Origin: a bacterium
Lineage (GTDB): Bacteria; Zhuqueibacterota; Zhuqueibacteria; Residuimicrobiales; Oceaniaggregativiventaceae
Assembly: GCA_029565675.1 (NCBI GenBank)
Contig: JAKQNP010000032.1
Span: forward strand, 186,001-250,000
Reading direction: 5' to 3'
DNA: 64,000 nucleotides
Part shown: positions 1 to 11,541 of the stretch, one piece after another
Position numbering within the stretch: the stretch's first letter is position 1
Layout: the number at the start of each line of letters is the position of its first letter
Translations under genes and position numbers: made by a program
The notes under the pieces: model-generated
What the model saw: the letters and a program-made list of their open reading frames with translations, nothing else
Databases searched by the model: none
Told to the model about the DNA's origin: nothing

Positions 1-2425
1 TTGCTTGTGTCTGTAAAATTTCTATTTCATCGAAATGAATCTCGAGACGTCGTTTTTCCAGCTCCAGATCGCGATAGGTTGAGGCCAAGTTTTCCCGCCT
101 ATACGCCATGCTTCCTTCCTTGGCGACCAACGGAAAATCGACCAGATAAGCCGTATTGACAACATCTTGATCGGCTTGAAAAGTCTCCAGAACCCGGATC
201 AAACGAGCGCGTTGTTGCATGGCCTTGGCGGTAATATCGGGGCGGTTCTCCTTCTCAGCCCATTCGAGAATCTCATCGACTTGATCGATGTGGCGCAAAA
301 GATCCATTCGCTCATCAAAATAATCTTGCAGAAGCAGATTGCCGGTATCGCTTTTTTCCTGTACTTGCAGCAGAAATTCGTTTAACTCACCGCGAACATT
401 CGAGATGGCAGCGAAGAGATCCTCGCGTCGGGTTTCCAGAGCGTCTTTTTCGAGCTGTCCAAGTTCGCGAATCTGCTCAAGAGCGCCCATGCGTTCGCGG
501 TCGAAATCCTGTTGCACATCGAGGTGATGGCGTGCACGAACCACATAGCGATATGCGTGCAGGGCGGCATCCGGTTGACCGAGAAGACGCTGACAGTGGG
601 CAGACATGACCAGCGCTTCATAGGTAAAATTGGAGGCCAGATAATTTCGCAAAAGCGCGTGACTCTTTTCGATGGTTCGGTCATAATCGCCTTGCTCAAG
701 AGCGATCCACGCCTGCCCCAGCAAGGCTTTGTCCAGGCCCTGATAGCCCTGTGAGACGGCGTCAAAAGCGCTTTGCGCTTTGTAGAACTCACCGTTTTGG
801 TAATGGATCATTCCCAAGCGAACCAGCGCCGTGTTGCGAATATAGGCGGTGTTCAGGTTCGTCCACGGATAATTGACTTTGTCGCTGAGCATCTCGAGTA
901 TTGGCACAGCTGATGCAAGCTCATCCAAATTAAGATGGACCACACTGAGCAGGAGTTGGGCCGGCGGGTAGAATTCGCTGCCCGGTCCGATGAGCTGCAG
1001 GATTTCACGCGCACGGTGAAACTGGGCGCTGTCAAAATGGCGGTTCGCCGCCAGATAATGGGCATAGTCGATCAATTGAGGGGTAGCAACCGAATCGATT
1101 GCCAAAAAGCGATCATAATAATTCATAAAATCTAAAGTGCCTTCAAAATCGTTTGCATATTGCATCAATCTGACCAACGATTCGGCGTGATAGATCGACG
1201 GTTGTGGATCATTCAGCACCTGCAGGTAATAATATCGTGCTCCGTCGAGGGCCTGTCGATGATAACGCGCTTCAGCAATATAGTAATTGAGAGAAGTAAA
1301 AAAATCATCCCGTTTGGGCCATGTTTCCATGACATCGAGAAGCTGATATTCGGCGGTCAAATAAAATCCATCGGCATAGTTGAGCATCGCGCTTTTGACG
1401 TGATCGGCAAAAATTCGCTCGCTTTCCGTGGTGTTGCCGGCGGCCAGCAGCTTTTTTCGAATCGCCTGATACTCAGCCAAACGGGTTAAAACGTCAACCA
1501 TTCTCTCATCTTTCCAACTATCGATATAGGTGGAAAGAGTGGGATAAAAGGTGCGGTCATATCCTGAGCGTGATAAAAGATCAAAAACCGATCCATCCAG
1601 CTGGGTCATGAGCCGCTGCTTGATCTGAATCAACTCATTCTCGGGATTGACTTCACCAGGCGGCAGGGTTTTATCGATGTTGCCGACGACCCGTTGGATC
1701 TTTTCTGTCTCGATTTGATAGCGGATATAATCTTCTTCGTTCAGAGGTCCGAGCCCACCCCAGGAACTGAACACACGAACGAGGGCGGCTTGTTGCTCAG
1801 CAATCTGTTGCAGCGCCGCTGCATTGTTGTCAGCTCGAGCCTGGACTTTGAGGAATTCCAACGTGTCGTACATGCCAAGCAGAGTGTCGAGCTCGGCGGT
1901 ATAATCGTCGACCATTCCGCCCACACGCTCAGGCGAATAGATTCCTTTTTTATAAATTTTGCGATCATCGATCGACGCTTTAATGTTATCCCGGGTATCG
2001 TTGATCACTTGTAATGCCCGCAGCTCACCACCATATTCGGCGATCCGCTGCAAACGATTCAGGTCATCAAATATGTTCAAGAGAGAAACCAGTTCGGATC
2101 CGTAGGAAGACACAAGATGATCGCGTTGAGAGGTTACCTCCTGAAAAGCTGGCAATCCGGCTTCACCGCGCAACAGCAATTCTCGCTGCATGACATTGAC
2201 CAACTGCAGCAGCTGGACCTCGCGCGCCAACAACTCTTCAACGAAATCGCGGGTGTTTTGATCGAGATAATAACGGAGTTTTTCTTCGAAGGAAATTTCG
2301 GTTTTGTCTTGTACAGATTGCAGATCTGGTTGTGCGAACAAAGGCTGAATAACACAGGCAGCCGCCAGCAAGAGCAGTGCAATCGATATTCGGCCGGTTG
2401 AACACAAAGCACGCCTTCTGGTCAT
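1..2425 (-). CDS. Secreted TPR/coiled-coil protein (C-terminus beyond window)
   Basis: The frame stays open from an ATG at 2425 to the window edge, giving 808 codons with no stop. The N-terminus MTRRRALCSTGRISIALLLLA is a positively charged start followed by a hydrophobic stretch and an ALFAQP-like cleavage region, so it is probably exported to the periplasm or outer membrane. The middle (about residues 330-660) has repeated amphipathic helix pairs of TPR type, with motifs such as LVRLGMIHYQNGEFYKAQSA and ALLGQAWIALEQGDYDR. After that comes a charged, heptad-like coiled coil (about 670-808). I do not recognise a named family. TPR plus coiled-coil proteins of this size are common in FCB bacteria as envelope scaffolds, but no function can be assigned. 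A strong promoter lies at 2492-2520. Confidence 0.8.
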   Translation of the reverse strand, partial: MTRRRALCSTGRISIALLLLAAACVIQPLFAQPDLQSVQDKTEISFEEKLRYYLDQNTRDFVEELLAREVQLLQLVNVMQRELLLRGEAGLPAFQEVTSQRDHLVSSYGSELVSLLNIFDDLNRLQRIAEYGGELRALQVINDTRDNIKASIDDRKIYKKGIYSPERVGGMVDDYTAELDTLLGMYDTLEFLKVQARADNNAAALQQIAEQQAALVRVFSSWGGLGPLNEEDYIRYQIETEKIQRVVGNIDKTLPPGEVNPENELIQIKQRLMTQLDGSVFDLLSRSGYDRTFYPTLSTYIDSWKDERMVDVLTRLAEYQAIRKKLLAAGNTTESERIFADHVKSAMLNYADGFYLTAEYQLLDVMETWPKRDDFFTSLNYYIAEARYHRQALDGARYYYLQVLNDPQPSIYHAESLVRLMQYANDFEGTLDFMNYYDRFLAIDSVATPQLIDYAHYLAANRHFDSAQFHRAREILQLIGPGSEFYPPAQLLLSVVHLNLDELASAVPILEMLSDKVNYPWTNLNTAYIRNTALVRLGMIHYQNGEFYKAQSAFDAVSQGYQGLDKALLGQAWIALEQGDYDRTIEKSHALLRNYLASNFTYEALVMSAHCQRLLGQPDAALHAYRYVVRARHHLDVQQDFDRERMGALEQIRELGQLEKDALETRREDLFAAISNVRGELNEFLLQVQEKSDTGNLLLQDYFDERMDLLRHIDQVDEILEWAEKENRPDITAKAMQQRARLIRVLETFQADQDVVNTAYLVDFPLVAKEGSMAYRRENLASTYRDLELEKRRLEIHFDEIEILQTQA

Positions 2426-2776
2426 AAAACAACCTCATCACGCATGGACAGTAAAAGGTACCCCAGTAACAGCACCAGATCCAGTCACAAAATAATATAA
2501 AGTTTTTTCCACTATGTCAAGTAATTAATTGACTTGTGAAGGAACACCATCGCCACGGCTTGAGATCAGCGCCAGACGTTCCGCTTTGCGCCAGCAACAG
2601 GCCTTACAGAAAAGTGAAAAAACATTTGGCGTTCCCCCTATGCCCAATATCAAATGCGCGATGATCAATCGCCTGATGCCGACCAGCCACCGGTTTCGTC
2701 CCGGAAAAGCGCGGTGATGAAATAAAGACCTCAACAAACGGACCAACCCTTGGCAACGGGTATCAGTTAGCAAGGC
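2426..2776. other. Intergenic region between bactofilin and the TPR gene
   Basis: About 350 bases with no gene I can support. The left part carries the promoter at 2492-2520. An open frame of 82 codons on the minus strand (2525-2773) starts with TTG three bases after the bactofilin stop and contains the segment IRRLIIAHLILGIGG, but it has no Shine-Dalgarno sequence and no recognisable homology. No terminator hairpin with a T tract was found after bactofilin. Confidence 0.5.
2492..2520 (-). promoter_or_regulatory. Sigma-70-type promoter for the TPR gene
   Basis: On the minus strand a perfect -35 TTGACA (2520-2515) is followed by a 17-nt spacer and a -10 TATTAT (2497-2492), one mismatch from consensus. 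The start would fall near 2485, giving a 5' leader of about 60 nt. An imperfect inverted repeat, CAAGT and ACTTG arms around an AATTAATT core (2518-2536), overlaps the -35 box and could be an operator. Confidence 0.6.
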
Positions 2777-3187
2777 TTATTGGCTCTGTCCCTTGACAGC
2801 CGCCGGTGCTGCGTCAGCTCTTTTGCCGTCTTCAGCTGGCATCGAGCATTTCCCCTCGAACAAAGCGCCCTCATCGATGATCAATCTCGCTGTATTCATC
2901 TCACCGCGAAATACAGCTTTGCTTTCCAGGACGATTTTGCCTGACACCTGAGCCGTGCCGGAGATGGTACCACCGAGGACCAAATTTCGGGCTTTGACAT
3001 TGCCCTTGACGGAGCCATCTTTGCCGATCACCAGAGTATCGCTGGTCACGATATCCCCAACGACCTGTCCGTCCACTCGCAGTCCATGTTCGACTTTGAT
3101 GTTACCCTCAAAAATCGACCCTTTTCCCAGCAGAGTGTTGAGTTCACCTGTCTTTTCCGTATTCTTCATCTCCTGTTTTCCGAACAT
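2777..3187 (-). CDS. Bactofilin
   Basis: Bactofilins are small cytoskeletal proteins that polymerise through a right-handed beta-helix and position cell-wall enzymes. This 136-residue protein has the typical layout: a short N-terminal tail with ELNTLLGKGSIFEGNIKVEHG, then a core of short beta repeats rich in G, V and I (residues about 25-115, for example GKDGSVKGNVKARNLVLGG), then a disordered tail. The ATG at 3187 has GGGAAT upstream; a TTG three codons earlier is less likely. It is the last gene of the parA-parB-M23 run, 30 bases after the M23 endopeptidase gene. Such pairing with an M23 peptidase is well known and suggests that the bactofilin localises that enzyme. Confidence 0.9.
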   Translation of the reverse strand: MFGKQEMKNTEKTGELNTLLGKGSIFEGNIKVEHGLRVDGQVVGDIVTSDTLVIGKDGSVKGNVKARNLVLGGTISGTAQVSGKIVLESKAVFRGEMNTARLIIDEGALFEGKCSMPAEDGKRADAAPAAVKGQSQ

Positions 3188-3217
3188 CTTGTGCAATTCC
3201 CAATTGTGTTTTTCTCT

Positions 3218-4123
3218 TCAAGAAGAAAATTTGCCTGGCTTGGAAAAAGCCAGAATAAATTCTTTTGGATCCTGTGGAACACCATCTTTCCAAATTTCGA
3301 AATGGAGATGGGGGGCCGAACTCTGGCCGGTATTGCCGAGAAAGGCGATTGGCTCACCCTTTTTGACCAGGGCGCTGCGTTTATACAACAGCCGCTGGTT
3401 GTGGCCATAGTAGGAGAAAAAACCATCGCCGTGATAGAGAATGATGAGATCGCCCAAATCTGGTGTCCAACCGGCAAAAACCACAATGCCATCGGCGGCA
3501 GCGCGGATAAAAGAGCCGCGCGGAGCAGCGATATCGATGCCGCGGTGTTGCCCGCGATCCATGTGTCGATAATCATCGTAATCGCTGGTCAGAATCCCCT
3601 CCACCGGCAGAAAGGTGGGGACGCTTTTGAGATAATCGTGTATGGATGCAGTTGAGCGCTGTAAAAATCCGAGCTTATCTTCAATACTGACTTGCTGCTC
3701 CCGTTCTGTTACCTGGTAGGGTGAGACGACTGCAGGCAGAAAGTCGGTGTAAATTTCGATATTTCGCTGGGGTTTTACGCTGTCCACGTGTACCGAATCC
3801 GTGCTGGCCAGCCCCAGCGCCGAGCGAATTTTGCCTTGCGATGCTTCGAGCTCTTCAAACGCAGCCAGCAGTTCGTAGACCTTTTGATTGTTTTCGTTCA
3901 GCTGATCATTCAAGACCGTCAAATTGCGATTGCGATAATGCAACTGAGCAGCCCGCCAGTAAGTAAAAAATCCAACAACCACATGCACCGCCAAAGCGAC
4001 GGCGATGATTTTTGCCAATTTGGTGCGATTCGCCGGTATCGTGATCGCTTTGGGTTCGCTCTGATCGTCAGGAATTAAAAGAATCTGAAAACCGTTTTGA
4101 TATTTCTTTTTTTTATTGGCCAT
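3218..4123 (-). CDS. Membrane-anchored M23 (LytM-type) endopeptidase
   Basis: Peptidoglycan endopeptidase of family M23, 301 residues. A cytoplasmic N-terminus (KKKKY) is followed by one membrane helix at about residues 37-54, a coiled coil (65-105), and a periplasmic LytM domain (about 170-290). The zinc and catalytic residues are present: H193 and D197 in the HRGID motif, H241 in SYYGH, and H272 and H274 in PHLHFEIW. With a full set of ligands it should be an active hydrolase rather than an EnvC-like activator. It starts five bases after parB and is followed by bactofilin. A role in shape-related wall cutting is inferred from that neighbour. Confidence 0.93.
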   Translation of the reverse strand: MANKKKKYQNGFQILLIPDDQSEPKAITIPANRTKLAKIIAVALAVHVVVGFFTYWRAAQLHYRNRNLTVLNDQLNENNQKVYELLAAFEELEASQGKIRSALGLASTDSVHVDSVKPQRNIEIYTDFLPAVVSPYQVTEREQQVSIEDKLGFLQRSTASIHDYLKSVPTFLPVEGILTSDYDDYRHMDRGQHRGIDIAAPRGSFIRAAADGIVVFAGWTPDLGDLIILYHGDGFFSYYGHNQRLLYKRSALVKKGEPIAFLGNTGQSSAPHLHFEIWKDGVPQDPKEFILAFSKPGKFSS

Positions 4124-4128
4124 TTGTG

Positions 4129-5013
4129 TCAGCTCTCGCGGTCATCGCAGATCATATGGATCAAGCGATCGAGCTCATCATCAGAAAAATAGACGATTTC
4201 AATCGCTCCACCCTTGGCCCTGGCTTTGATCCGCACTTGCGTGGTCAAATGAGTCCGCAGCCGATTCTCGGCATCCTCCAAATAGTGAGAGCGCCGCGAG
4301 GGAGCCGGGTTGGTTTGATTTTGTTCCTTTTGCAGTCGACGCGTCAGCTCTTCGACCTGGCGAACCGAGAGCTTTTGCTTGACGATCTTTTCCCAAACCG
4401 CGATTTGTTCTTCGCTGGTTGCCAATGACAACAATGCACGGGCGTGCCCCATGCTCAATTCATCGATCTGCAAGCTCGACTGTATTCGTCGCGGCAGTTT
4501 AAGAAGGCGCAGGAAGTTGGTTACGGTGGTTCGATCTTTCCCGACTTTGTCAGCGACCGCCTCTTGCGTGAGGTTGCACTCGTCGATCAACCTCCGATAA
4601 CCTCGGGCAATTTCAATGGCATTCAAATTCTCGCGATGAATATTCTCGATAATCGAGAGCTCGAGCATCTCTTCATCGCTAGTGATCTCGATGATATAGG
4701 CGGGTATCTCTGCGTGTCCAAGCTCGCGCACCGCCCGCAAACGGCGTTCACCGGAGATCAGTTGATAGCCATCATCAACCTGGCGAACAGTGACCGGCTG
4801 CACGATGCCCTTCTCTGCAATCGACTTGCGCAGTTCGGCCAACATCTCGGGATCAAATACTTCTCGCGGCTGAAAAGGATTGGGAGCAATCTTGCGCACC
4901 GGAATCGAGGCAATTCTGCCTGTTTGCGCTGTTGCGGCCTCTCCCGGTTGCGTCAATGGAGCATCCGGCAAGAGCGCTCTAAGTCCTCTTCCCAGCGCTT
5001 TCTTGTTCGCCAT
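4129..5013 (-). CDS. parB: Chromosome-partitioning protein ParB
   Basis: ParB binds parS sites, spreads as a CTP-dependent clamp and loads SMC. The protein is 294 residues, standard for the family. It opens with [13 protein letters not shown], then has the N-terminal CTPase domain (about 35-125) with NPFQPR and the GERRLRA box, the central helix-turn-helix region (about 130-215: [27 protein letters not shown]), and a C-terminal dimerisation segment. The ATG at 5013 lies inside parA (35-base overlap) with GAGGAAA upstream, so the two are translationally coupled. SMC is encoded 29 kb away in this window (33730-37311). I saw no exact consensus parS site (TGTTTCACGTGAAACA) by eye. Confidence 0.96.
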   Translation of the reverse strand: MANKKALGRGLRALLPDAPLTQPGEAATAQTGRIASIPVRKIAPNPFQPREVFDPEMLAELRKSIAEKGIVQPVTVRQVDDGYQLISGERRLRAVRELGHAEIPAYIIEITSDEEMLELSIIENIHRENLNAIEIARGYRRLIDECNLTQEAVADKVGKDRTTVTNFLRLLKLPRRIQSSLQIDELSMGHARALLSLATSEEQIAVWEKIVKQKLSVRQVEELTRRLQKEQNQTNPAPSRRSHYLEDAENRLRTHLTTQVRIKARAKGGAIEIVYFSDDELDRLIHMICDDRES

Positions 5014-5767
5014 TTCGGATAATTTCCTCAGCCAGGCTCATGTAATTTTCCGATCCGGCGGATACCGCATCATACAGGATAATCGGCTTGCCGAAGCTCG
5101 GTGCCTCACTCAGTCGAACGTTTCGATTGATCACCACTTCGAAAACACGGCCGTCGAAATAGCGGCGCACATCTTCCGCCACCTGCCGGGATAGATTCAA
5201 CCGGGCGTCAAACATCGTCAGCAACACCCCTTCGACCGCCAAATCGGGATTGAGATGCTTTTGCACCAGCCGGATTGTGTTTAGCAGTTGCCCCAAACCT
5301 TCCAACGCATAATATTCACATTGGATCGGTATCAAAACCGAGTCCGAGGCAGTCAAGGCGTTGATGGTCAACAAACCCAGCGAAGGAGGACAATCGATCA
5401 AAAGAAATTTATATTGATCGCGAATATGGGTCAAAGCCTGCGACAGACGGTATTCGCGGGAAATCACGGATACCAATTCCACCTCGGCACCGACCAGATT
5501 GATCGATGACGGCAGCAGCTTGAGATATTTGAGTTCGGTGTCGAGGATAAGATTGCCGACATCCTGCTCCTCGATGATCGCATTGTAAATTGTTTGGTTC
5601 AGATCGTTGCTGTTGATTCCAAGTCCGCTGGTGCTGTTGGCTTGTGGATCCATATCGATCAACAATGTCGGATATTCAGCCACAGCCAGACAGGCTGCCA
5701 AATTGACTGAAGTCGTCGTCTTTCCCACGCCGCCTTTTTGGTTGGCGATTGCGATCACCTTGCCCAT
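4979..5767 (-). CDS. parA: Chromosome-partitioning ATPase ParA/Soj
   Basis: ParA-type ATPase that segregates ParB-parS complexes along the nucleoid. The start is placed at 5767 because this gives the canonical N-terminus [20 protein letters not shown] with GGAGG 12 bases upstream; an upstream in-frame ATG (5779) would abut the Shine-Dalgarno sequence. The deviant Walker A box KGGVGKTT is at residues 11-18, the A' motif [12 protein letters not shown] at about 38-49, and Walker [12 protein letters not shown] at about 120. Length is 262 residues. It is the first gene of parA-parB-M23-bactofilin, and a promoter lies at 5807-5835. Confidence 0.96.
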   Translation of the reverse strand: MGKVIAIANQKGGVGKTTTSVNLAACLAVAEYPTLLIDMDPQANSTSGLGINSNDLNQTIYNAIIEEQDVGNLILDTELKYLKLLPSSINLVGAEVELVSVISREYRLSQALTHIRDQYKFLLIDCPPSLGLLTINALTASDSVLIPIQCEYYALEGLGQLLNTIRLVQKHLNPDLAVEGVLLTMFDARLNLSRQVAEDVRRYFDGRVFEVVINRNVRLSEAPSFGKPIILYDAVSAGSENYMSLAEEIIRNGEQESAGKRT

Positions 5768-5806
5768 ATGTAAGGGCATCCTCCTTTTGGCATAATAAAA
5801 CAAAAT

Positions 5807-5835
5807 AATATACTCCGGGTAAGTGTAAAAATCAA
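5807..5835 (-). promoter_or_regulatory. Probable promoter of the parA operon
   Basis: Minus-strand -35 TTGATT (5835-5830), 17-nt spacer, -10 TATATT (5812-5807). The predicted transcript would start near 5800, about 33 bases before the parA ATG, with the AGGAGG ribosome-binding site in between. The spacing is ideal, and two mismatches fall in the -35 box. Confidence 0.5.
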
Positions 5836-6002
5836 CATAAAGTTTCTCCCAACGAGCACGCCTCCTTTGCCTGTGAGCAAAATTATGGCAATTGACAAGC
5901 TGAACAAAATTTTACGCTCCAATGATGGCATTAAATTCGACATGGCAACAACCATGCGATCTGACTCGCCATTGCGACAGCCTTACGCGGCCGAGTTTGT
6001 TC

Positions 6003-6031
6003 TTGACAATGGCTATTAAATAATATATTTT
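6003..6031 (+). promoter_or_regulatory. Candidate promoter for proline dehydrogenase
   Basis: A perfect -35 TTGACA (6003-6008) is followed by an AT-rich stretch offering -10 TATTTT at 17 nt (6026-6031) or TATATT at 15 nt (6024-6029). It lies about 260 bases before the ATG at 6292, which implies a long leader if used. Confidence 0.35.
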
Positions 6032-6291
6032 TATTCGGTTCAGTAACCATTTTGCACAACCATCATAATTCAATCCAATTGCATGACCTTGTTGACTTGC
6101 ACTCATAACCCCCAGCGCCCAGCGTTCACCGGCTCGTCTAGCAAACAGTTGCGGTTGTTCTCTGCGCTGCGGCGGTACAATTTGCCGTTCGCCAGATCTC
6201 TCCCGCCCGTCGATCTGCTTGTTGTTGCCATAACCAGCAAAATCCAACTCATCCCTTTACCGCCAAACCTTGCCATGCGAAAGGAATAGCC

Positions 6292-7191
6292 ATGCGTCTG
6301 TTCAACATGTTGGTCGTTTGGTTTCTTCCACTCATTCCCAAACCGCTCGTTCGAATTTTTGCCAAACCTTATGTTGCCGGTCCACGACTCGAAGATGCGA
6401 TCCGAACCGTAAAATCCCTTAACGCAAAAGGTATTGAGGCGACCCTCGATGTTCTCGGCGAAAGCGCCAAAGCCACGGCGGAATGTGAGGATGCTGTGCA
6501 TGAGTATCTGATCGTTCTCGACACCATTCAAAAGGAAAATCTCTCCAGCAATATATCGGTCAAATTGACCCAGCTCGGATTAAATATCGATCCGGAGTTT
6601 TGCTATACCAATGTCAAAAAAATTGTCACCAAAGCAGCGGAGACCCAAACCTTTGTTCGTGTCGACATGGAAGACTCGAGTGTCACCGATAAAACCATCG
6701 CTGTTTTTTTGCGGTTGCAAAGCGAATTCGACAATGTCGGCATTGTCCTCCAAGCCTATTTGCGCCGTAGCCTGGCAGACGTCGAAAGATTGTCGGCAAA
6801 CAAGACCAATTTCCGCCTTTGTAAAGGTATCTATATTGAACCGAGATCCATCGCCTTCAAGGATCCGCAGACGGTTAACGACAATTTTGCCCTGTTGATC
6901 GAGACGGCTCTGCGGAAGGGATCCTATGTCGGCATCGCCACCCATGACGAAAAAGTGGTCTGGCATGGATTGCGCCTCATCCACCAGCTCGGACTCGAGA
7001 AAAATCAATACGAATTTCAAATGCTTCTGGGCGTCGATGAGCAACTGCGCGACATCATCGTCGCAGCCGGGCATCGTCTGCGCGTCTACGTGCCATTCGG
7101 CAAACACTGGTACGCATATTGCGTTCGCAGGCTGAAAGAGAATCCCCGTATCGCGCTCTACGTACTCAAAGCGATGCTGGGATTGCGATAA
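6292..7191 (+). CDS. Proline dehydrogenase (FAD-dependent)
   Basis: Oxidises L-proline to pyrroline-5-carboxylate and passes electrons from FAD to the quinone pool. The protein is 299 residues, the length of the stand-alone monofunctional enzyme rather than the large PutA fusion. Family motifs seen: VLQAYLRRSLADVERL, LCKGIYIEP, GIATHDEKV, EFQMLLGV and, near the C-terminus, LRVYVPFGKHWYAYCVRRLKENP, whose paired arginines bind the substrate carboxylate. The usual CKGAY box reads CKGIY here. AAAGGA seven bases before the ATG supports the start. No pyrroline-5-carboxylate dehydrogenase gene is in the window, so the second catabolic step must be encoded elsewhere. Confidence 0.93.
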   Translation: MRLFNMLVVWFLPLIPKPLVRIFAKPYVAGPRLEDAIRTVKSLNAKGIEATLDVLGESAKATAECEDAVHEYLIVLDTIQKENLSSNISVKLTQLGLNIDPEFCYTNVKKIVTKAAETQTFVRVDMEDSSVTDKTIAVFLRLQSEFDNVGIVLQAYLRRSLADVERLSANKTNFRLCKGIYIEPRSIAFKDPQTVNDNFALLIETALRKGSYVGIATHDEKVVWHGLRLIHQLGLEKNQYEFQMLLGVDEQLRDIIVAAGHRLRVYVPFGKHWYAYCVRRLKENPRIALYVLKAMLGLR

Positions 7192-7269
7192 TTTTTCATC
7201 CAGGTGCTCACACATTGACCACAGCCGGATTTTTCGTATTGGTATCTATTGCAGCAGAAGGGAATCGCG

Positions 7270-9432
7270 ATGAATGGCAAAAATTTGATGCTTCTTCTTT
7301 TTCTCCTCGTTCTAATGGCGTGGCAAGCCGCTGATGCGGAAGAGGGGATGTTCCTGCTCGATCAAATCGCTGAATTGCACCTCGAAAAACACGGTTGCAG
7401 CCTGCCGGCCACAGCACTTTGGAATCCTCAGGACGGCGGGATTTCGCAAGCAGTGGTCAGCCTGGGCGGATGCACAGCTTCATTCGTATCGCCAATGGGA
7501 TTGATCATCACCAATCATCACTGTGCCGAGGGAGCATTGCAGCGCAACAGCTCGCCGGAACACAATCTTCTCGAAACCGGATTCCTCGCCGAATCGATAC
7601 AACAAGAACTGCCGACTCATGGAACCCGAGTCTATGTCTTGCTCTCTTTCGAGGACGTGACCACAAGAGTTGCCGTTGGCACCTCGGCCGGTATGGCGGC
7701 TGAAGAGCGGCGAAAAATCATCGATGCGAATAAAAACACCCTGATCCTCGCAGAGGAGAAGAAAGATTCGACGATCGACGTCAGAATTGTCGATATGTAC
7801 GCCGGTGAGCGTTCGATTCTCTATCGCTCAATGGAGATCCGCGATGTCCGTCTGGTCTATGCACCGCCGCAAACCATCGGCGTTTTCGGTGGCGATATCG
7901 ATAATTTTGAGTGGCCTCGCCACACCGGTGACTATACTTTCCTGCGCGCTTATGTGGGGCCGGATGGGCGTCCCGCAGACCCGGCTGACCACAATATCCC
8001 CTACCGTCCAACCACCTGGCTGACCATCTCGTCTGAAGGATATCAGGAAAACGATTTTTGCATGGTGATCGGCTACCCAGGATCAACCGGTCGCTATCTT
8101 TGTGCCAGCGATATCGACTATCGGCAGAACAGCTACTACCCATGGCGGATCCACATGATGAGTGATTATATCGAATTGCTCGAAAAAGTGGCTGCTGCCG
8201 ATTCGCATGCCGCAATCCAGGTCGCAAGTCTGGTCAGCTCATTGAACAATTCGCTTAAAAATAGCCGCGGACAACTGGACGGTCTGCTCAGAACCCGGCT
8301 GTCTGCAGAAAAACAGGCCATGGAGTCAGCTTGGCTGCAGAAATATGGATCCAAATCGCCACAAGCGAAATTGCTGCAGGAACTCAACGAGCAGTACCAA
8401 GAGTTCAACTCCATCGCAGCCAAATACACTGCACTTTCCTGGCTGACGCGCTACAATCAGCTCCTGAGCGTTGCTCAGACAGCACTGCGTTGGGCGGAAG
8501 AAAGAGAAAAACCAGAAGCTGAGCGCAAACCCGGCTATATGGACCGCGACATGGCGAATTACAAAGAGCGGCTGCGCCATCGCTTTCGCAATTACAATCC
8601 CGACACCGATCGGCGAACCCTGGTTTTCTTTTATGAGAAGGCCGCCGAACTGACCACCGGCCAGAATCAAGAATGGTTGCAAGCGCTGGCGTACAACGGA
8701 GCAGCTGGATCCGCACCTGATTTTGAGATCACTGCCCAAAAGCTCTATGCGCAGACTATTTTTACCGATTTGTCGAGCTGGCTTAACCTTTTCGACATGA
8801 GTGCCGAGCAATTGCAACGTTCACCCGATCCGTTGCTGAAACTCGCCGTTGGCCTCTACAAGCAATACAAACCTCTGCAGGAAAAAGAGCGGCTGTTCGA
8901 CGCCCGGCTCGATGAGCTTCGACGGCAATACCTCCAACTCGCGCGAACCGAGCAACCGGGACCTTTCTACCCGGATGCCAACGGCACCAAACGCCTCACC
9001 TACGGCACGATCAAGGGGTATTCTCCCCGCGATGCGGTTGCCTACAGCGCGTTTACGACCACTGACGGCATTCTGCAAAAATACACCGGCACCGACCCCT
9101 TTGATGCGCCGCAGAAATTGCTCGAACTTGTCCAATCTGAAAGCTTTGCCAACTATCGCGATCCGGTCAGCAAGAAAATGCACGTCAACCTGCTCACCAC
9201 ACTGGACACCACCGGCGGCAACAGCGGCAGCCCGGTTTTAAATGGCGAAGGGAAACTGATCGGGTTGTTGTTCGATGGAAATTATGAAAGCATAGTGGCG
9301 GACTATCGTTTCGACAGCGATCTGTCGCGGTCGATTTGTGTCGATATCCGCTATATCCTTTGGCTGATGGCAAAATTTTCCCAAGCCAATTGGTTGCTGC
9401 AAGAGATGCAGATACCACAGGATTCGGCTTGA
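7270..9432 (+). CDS. S46 family dipeptidyl-peptidase (DPP7-like)
   Basis: Periplasmic serine peptidase that releases dipeptides from oligopeptide N-termini. It has 720 residues with a signal peptide at 1-23 (NLMLLLFLLVLMAWQAADA). A TTG seven codons upstream was rejected because AAGGGA sits seven bases before this ATG. The chymotrypsin-fold catalytic residues lie in GLIITNHHC (His83/84), GGDIDNFEWPRH (Asp209 or Asp211) and TTGGNSGSPV (Ser652). The residue that sets specificity in the family is glycine here (FDGNYE, Gly670). That matches DPP7, which prefers hydrophobic P1 residues, rather than DPP11, which has arginine. With the M1 aminopeptidase (22301-24241) and POT transporter (25991-27499) it suggests use of external peptides. 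Confidence 0.94.
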   Translation: MNGKNLMLLLFLLVLMAWQAADAEEGMFLLDQIAELHLEKHGCSLPATALWNPQDGGISQAVVSLGGCTASFVSPMGLIITNHHCAEGALQRNSSPEHNLLETGFLAESIQQELPTHGTRVYVLLSFEDVTTRVAVGTSAGMAAEERRKIIDANKNTLILAEEKKDSTIDVRIVDMYAGERSILYRSMEIRDVRLVYAPPQTIGVFGGDIDNFEWPRHTGDYTFLRAYVGPDGRPADPADHNIPYRPTTWLTISSEGYQENDFCMVIGYPGSTGRYLCASDIDYRQNSYYPWRIHMMSDYIELLEKVAAADSHAAIQVASLVSSLNNSLKNSRGQLDGLLRTRLSAEKQAMESAWLQKYGSKSPQAKLLQELNEQYQEFNSIAAKYTALSWLTRYNQLLSVAQTALRWAEEREKPEAERKPGYMDRDMANYKERLRHRFRNYNPDTDRRTLVFFYEKAAELTTGQNQEWLQALAYNGAAGSAPDFEITAQKLYAQTIFTDLSSWLNLFDMSAEQLQRSPDPLLKLAVGLYKQYKPLQEKERLFDARLDELRRQYLQLARTEQPGPFYPDANGTKRLTYGTIKGYSPRDAVAYSAFTTTDGILQKYTGTDPFDAPQKLLELVQSESFANYRDPVSKKMHVNLLTTLDTTGGNSGSPVLNGEGKLIGLLFDGNYESIVADYRFDSDLSRSICVDIRYILWLMAKFSQANWLLQEMQIPQDSA

Positions 9433-9477
9433 TAGACAAAATTAAAGCCCATTTTTTTCAGCAGCAATCCTCCATAA

Positions 9478-11529
<2,052 letters not shown>

Positions 11530-11541
11530 GGAAATTCAGTC

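Larger units (their letters stand above)
5768..6291. other. Divergent intergenic region parA / proline dehydrogenase
   Basis: About 520 bases, AT-rich, between two divergently read genes. It holds the two promoter candidates listed separately (5807-5835 leftward, 6003-6031 rightward). Short open frames on both strands overlap each other and have no ribosome-binding sites or recognisable motifs. Nothing else is visible. Confidence 0.5.

Noticed and set aside
2525-2773. 82-codon frame after bactofilin, starting at TTG
   Set aside because: It has no Shine-Dalgarno sequence and no recognisable family; an AtpZ-like gene was expected here from other genomes but the sequence does not match one.
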